A stretch of DNA of 64,000 nucleotides, taken from NCBI GenBank assembly GCA_024734495.1, contig JALMQS010000089.1, forward strand, positions 2,119,445-2,183,444. The letters run 5' to 3'. The position numbers and the translations under genes were made by a program. The notes beneath the pieces were generated by a model, which was not told the origin of the DNA, did not search any database, and saw only the letters and a list, made by a program, of their open reading frames with translations. Each line of letters begins with the position of its first letter. Position 1 is the first letter of the stretch. Positions 38,301 to 44,300 of the stretch are shown here, in pieces. The DNA is from Forficula auricularia (Eukaryota > Arthropoda > Insecta > Dermaptera > Forficulidae).

Positions 38301-41300
38301 GTATACCCAGTGGGACCCCAGAAGTATAAAAATTCAAAAACTAACCTCCCCCTATATGATTATATTATATGATTATTGAAATTCAGTTCGCGCTTCCGTC
38401 TTTCCGGAGGCATAAAACCTTCAATATTTCAAGAACTGCATTCACAGTTACCTCCATCTAAGAACCAATCCCTGAAATTTCTTCTCATTTTTTTCACGAT
38501 GCAGGAGACCACTCCGGATTACAGAGGTTGCACTTTTTTTGGTTCAACATCTTGGATCGGAATCATTATAAAAATTTTTAAAAAAAGGGCCCTTCCGAAA
38601 AATTTCAGATCACTCTTTTACATTAGTACTAATTAGTGTTCAAGGAAACTTAAGGGACAAGCATGAATGAAAAAACAACCTCGGTTCACAGAGCTCAATA
38701 TGTGTTTAAGGAGGTTTATTCGGGACAATCCACACAAAAAGTTTTAGCCTCGTAACCACTCTATAAATATGAACGGAACTAAAATTTTAGGTTATGTTTT
38801 TTTAATGTGACTGTCCACCGAGGGATGAACCGCGATTGGAATTAGGTGTACACCGTCTTTGAAATTACTTTGGAATTCATTAGATAATCTATTGTCATCT
38901 TTTGTCTTCTACTTGGAAATGAAAGTGGAAGTGGAAGTAGGTGTACACGATTTTAGGTCGCGGTTCAACCATCGCTGTCCACTCACACTAAGAAATCTCT
39001 ATATGGACACACAAATACTTGCCGGATCGTTTCCAAGCCATTGTGCTTATATCCCCTCCACTAAAAATAATCGCCCAAATATTTGATTTTGTTTTTTTAT
39101 CAAAACTACGTGGTAAATAATTTCAATTTTTTTAAGTTACTCCGAATATATTATTCTAACAAATATTAGTTTTTCATCAAGATGGTAAAAGTCCTTCAAT
39201 GAAAAAAAATAAAATAATGATCATATCCCCACCCTTTCCCTATCTACTCTATGTTAAAAATGTCATTTTTGATTGCAATTATTTCATGTTTGGTGTGGTA
39301 AATCGTCTTCAAATTTTAACAGTATGTGTATTATGCTTTTAATGACTTATATTCCAAGTTTCAAAGACTTCTTGGATTTTTGCATTTGTGAAAGAACTAC
39401 CTTAATCCGTATATCATCCATCCCACCTCATAAGATATACTTTACCTCTGTATCAGGAAGAGGAATCGCTCTAGTGGCCGCCGGCTCTGGCAATGGTTGC
39501 GTGTTTCTCATATCCAGACTGTGGTATAAAAATTTTGAAGTCAAATTTCTTCGCTGAAGTGCATATCGTTTTCTATTCTTCTGAGTAAATATTTTTTCTT
39601 TATGATTGATTGTCTGTAGAATATTTTCGAAGAAAAATTTCCGTAACCATGCCCATTCGGATTCAGCCTCTTTTAATAAATATTTATGAATATCAAAATC
39701 GTCTATCAGCAAAGTATTACCAACGCGATGGACCATCATGCTGATAGTTCCTTTACTATATGGCAATTTTAATAATTTTTTGATATTTTCCGCATCAGAA
39801 ACGACATCGACCTCGCCGACACAATCCGGAAACATGTGGGCCATATGAAAACTAGTAAAACCCGCCACGGTATTTGAGGGCTGATAATGAAGGCCATAAG
39901 TTTGAGCTGAGCAGCTCAACCAATTGGATGGCGGCAAATTGAGATCCGTGTTGCAACATAGTTGAGCAAATTTCGCCACTGCTTGAACATTGGTGTATTT
40001 AACTACAGCTGTGGATTTTACTGGTTTCCTTGGGGATTCCGGGGAAAGCGCCCTTGCACCTTCTTTATCCTTTTCTTTATCGTTTTCTTTTTCTTTTTTC
40101 ATTTTCTAAAAAAAGATTAAGAAATAAAAGTGTAAATTTTTTATTAATTATTTTCGTTTTATATTTTACCTGAATTGAAAAATTGTATTGAAATTAAAAA
40201 GTAATGGAAGGCAGCCCAGGGGTAGTGAGGAAAGAAAAAATTAACACATATCAAATAAGGTGTAATTTATTGGAATTCTTCCTCCTTTTCCTTTCAAACC
40301 GACGTTAAGGAGATTCTTCCCTCCTTCTTCAGGGTTGCAAGGGGTCAATGAAGGAAACAAATAAATAAGCTCCCTTCCTCTCTCCACAGCAGTGTTTAAA
40401 ACTTTTTGCACTACCCCTGGGTGCCTTCCATTACTTTTAATTAAAAGTTCTACCAGTCCCGTCTCTCTCCAGAGAAAATTTAGTTGCAAATAAATTGTAT
40501 TGAAATTTTAAAAGAATAATTATTTTGATGAGGGTTGAATTTTTGTGGGGTCGAAAATAAAAAGTACTTCATGGATGAGGTATCCCTGTAAGACTTTCTT
40601 CAAGTAGAATAGGCTAATTGTTTTTAAATTTATTTCACTTTAAAATAACAGGGTGAAGGATTCTAAAATTCTTTGCCTATTTTTGTAACTAATTTGAATC
40701 CGAAATTGCGAGTATAAAATTATGAAAAAAATCTATTATAATTATGGCCATTCTCTCTTTATCAACGACAAATAAGAAAGCGTTTGATATCTTGATATTT
40801 TGGAAGATATAATTATTTTTCTTATTACATACTACTAAAAGGCATTTGTGCCTGCCTCTATAACTACCTATGCCCCCCCCCAGGGGTTAGAAGGTGGGGT
40901 CCAGGGGAAAGGTGGATGTCCAGGGGGCTACTAAAGGGCATTTGTCCCTGCGTTTGTACCTATATCATCACATACTACTAAAGGCCATTTGTGCCTGCCT
41001 CTGTAATTACCTATGTCCGTCCCCCCAGGGGTTGGAAGGGTGGAAATTTACTAGTGAATGAGACAAAAATCAAATTTCTAGGATGAGTGGTATTCATTTT
41101 ATGAAGGAAAACTGAGATTTTTTGCAAAAAACTGCAAACTTCAACCTCATTGCGGCACGGGTTACCATTATCCAATTAAGATGAAACTTTGTTTAAATTG
41201 TAGCAAATTTAATCTAGTTTAAAAATGTATAGAGTGGTCTTTGTCGAAAACGTGCTCCTTCATGGTTAAAATGGGGGAAAATCGAAAAAAGTACGAGTTT

Positions 41301-44300
41301 TAGGGATATTCAAAGTGATCCCGGAGGCTGTTTTTGACAGGGGCTAGTACCTGTTCTACTTAATCTAAATAGATGAAATTTTTATAATTTTACGTGTAAT
41401 TTAAAGATCTTTAATTTATCTAATGGATATCTTTTTGATTTGATAAGTTGTTTTAGAGTTATTCAAGAAAAACTGAAAAAACTCCGAAATTTTCTCATTT
41501 TGAGGCCCGTAGAAAAATTTCCACGACACAGATTTGCGAAAACTTAAGGTAGTAATATTGGAGTACCAATCAAGGTATTTCAGCAATAAAATCTTTACCG
41601 GGAATTATTTCCTGTTAAAATCGTAATTTGCCTCGATTATTATTCATTTTATATAAAAATTATCAAGTGTGATATTTTTTTTGCTGTTGAGTGTATAATA
41701 GGGGGAGAAAACCTTAGGCTCTCACTTGGCCGGCTTATAGTTTGTGTTTATATTAACAAGGGATCATAAAGTTTGTTCTGGTGTTATAACATTTCTATTT
41801 CCAACACAAAAATTCGATTAAATTTTTACTTTCTGATTTTAAGAACTTCCTGTTGAAAAAACTAATTATGATTGAAACGTAGTAGCTATTAAAGTAGTTG
41901 TTCTAAATGCGTTTTCTTAGGATTTTTTGAAATTTAGACAGATTATTATTTAAATACTTCTGCATCGATTGGTGGCAAAACGAAATTTATGAACAATATA
42001 GTTCCGGAGTAATTATATTTCAAAAATAGTTTTTCAGACTCTTATACATTGCACTATCCGGGATATCGGAAAATTTACATTTATATTTAATTATAATTAA
42101 GAAACCCTTTTTACCATTTTTATAAAAAAACTAAACCAACATTAAACAATAACCACTACATATTTTAATACAATTTTGATTCATAGTTACAACAGAGTTT
42201 CTGAAATAATAATGAATAAATAATGAAAAATGTATAATGAAAAATTTACACTAAAAATAATTTGGCAACAGCGCATTTATTTAACCAGCGAAAGATGTAA
42301 AAAGAGCGCATGCGCTAGATTTTTTCAAAATTATAATTTTCATAAGGTGTAAAGTAGGCGTTGATTACATTTGTTAAAAAATAACAAAACGATTTTTATA
42401 GAAATTTAAAATGTATTTTATCTGTCATTTTAATATAAAAATATTCAATCTTTTACAATGGTGCCAGATTTGTCAAACGAGCACGGGATTGGCTAGAATC
42501 GGTACATAAAACAGCAAAAAGTTTTGGGATTATGAATTATAAATCCTTATTGTCTGTTCTATATACTCTAGCATTAACTTTTTGCTAGTATTGTCGCGAA
42601 ACAACTACCTTAAAGCAGAAAAGTTTGGATTTCTAGATTTTAGCTCAAACCGTTCGCTGACGAAAATTGCCAAATCCCTCATATTTGCGAAAATGTTTTC
42701 ATAATTTCCTTCAAATATTATTAATAGTTTTAAAATCATTTTATCTTTTATAATAAGATGTTTCCCTTAAAATAAATAATTAACAAAAGAAATATAAAAT
42801 TGAATAAATAAATAAGAATTATATTTCAAGAGTATAAAAGTTAAGAAAATAATTATCATACTGATTATTAATATTATATTAAAACATTACGCTTCAAAAT
42901 ATTAATTAATGTCTTCGTTGTAATTGAATGACAGTTTCTTAATAATTTTGTTTTAGAAAATGTACCAAAGAAAAGAAATGAAATATTAGTTCTATTTACC
43001 TTTGGTTAATGTATAATCAGTTTAAATGTAACCATCAAACGTAGTGTTAATATTGTCAAATTATATATTCTTGTTGAAGAAATAATTTTTTCAGAAAGAT
43101 GGAGAACATTCTGTAATTATATTCGAGTTTCGAGAAGAATGTATTTGAGGTAGGCTTGACATAAGGAATGAGTGCTGCGCATGCGCAAAAGAAAAGAATT
43201 CGGTGCGGATTTTTCAAAAAATCAAACCACAATGAAATTAAAAGCCATACGGAGCGGGGGGGGGGGGGGGGGGATAAGCATGTGCGTAGTTAAGAGAGAG
43301 AGGGCAAGGGCCACGCCCCCTCTAGAAAACTCGTGGTGCCTCTCTAGAAAAAATCCAGTCAATATCTCAATAGCTATTTTATGCTATGATTAGGTCCCCC
43401 ATTCTTAATAAGCTGACGTGTTCTGATGCATGCGCGGGATCCAGGGGGGGGGGGGGGGCGATGGGGGCGACCGCCCCCCAAAGCGTGGAGATCAACATTT
43501 AATATGTTTATTTAATTTTTTTTTACAACATTAAATTTTAAAATTGAAAATAAAGTTCTATGTGTGGGGGGGCGTCTCTGCCCCCCCCCACCCCGCTTGG
43601 ACAATTATATCGCGACACACTTTCGAGATAAAAAGCACATCTTATATACATCGGCGGCCACCCCTGAACTATATAGTTCAATTGAACTAGTTCCGCTTAT
43701 ATAATGAACGAGCTATAAAAGAACTATTCCCTAAAAGAACGATTTTCGCATCTCTATTAAAAATGTTGACAAAGGAAATGAATATTAAAAATATAATGCT
43801 CTTATTATTTAGTTTGAGATAGGATACATTTTTCATTAAGGGAGGGGGGGGGGGGGGGGGCGGGTAAAACTCAGTGGCTGCCCCCCCAAATCGAGGAGTC
43901 TGGATCCGCGCCTGTTCTGATGTGGCCATCCACTTGACTTTACCATACAACCTGTACCCTAAAATTATTTATAATCATGTAGGGGGGTTAGTTTTTGAAT
44001 TTTTATACTTCTGGGGTCCCACTGCGATTATGTATACAAAATTTGGTTGAGTTTGGTAAATGGCGAAGATTTTCATTTTTTGACCCTAGACCCCCCCCCC
44101 CCCCATTTTGGGCGATTAGTTTTTTTATTTTTATACTTCTGGGGGTCCACTGATTATATATACAAAATTTGGTTGAGTTTGGTAAATGGCGAAGATTTTC
44201 ATTTTTTGACCCTAGACCCCCCCCCCCCCCCCATTTTGGGCGGTTAGTTTTTTTATTTTTATACTTCTGGGGGTCCACTGATTATGTATACAAAATTTGG

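Noticed and set aside
40842..41030. Possible CRISPR-like spaced repeat
   Set aside because: The repeats are imperfect, irregularly spaced and in a eukaryotic intron; better explained as part of a mobile repeat.
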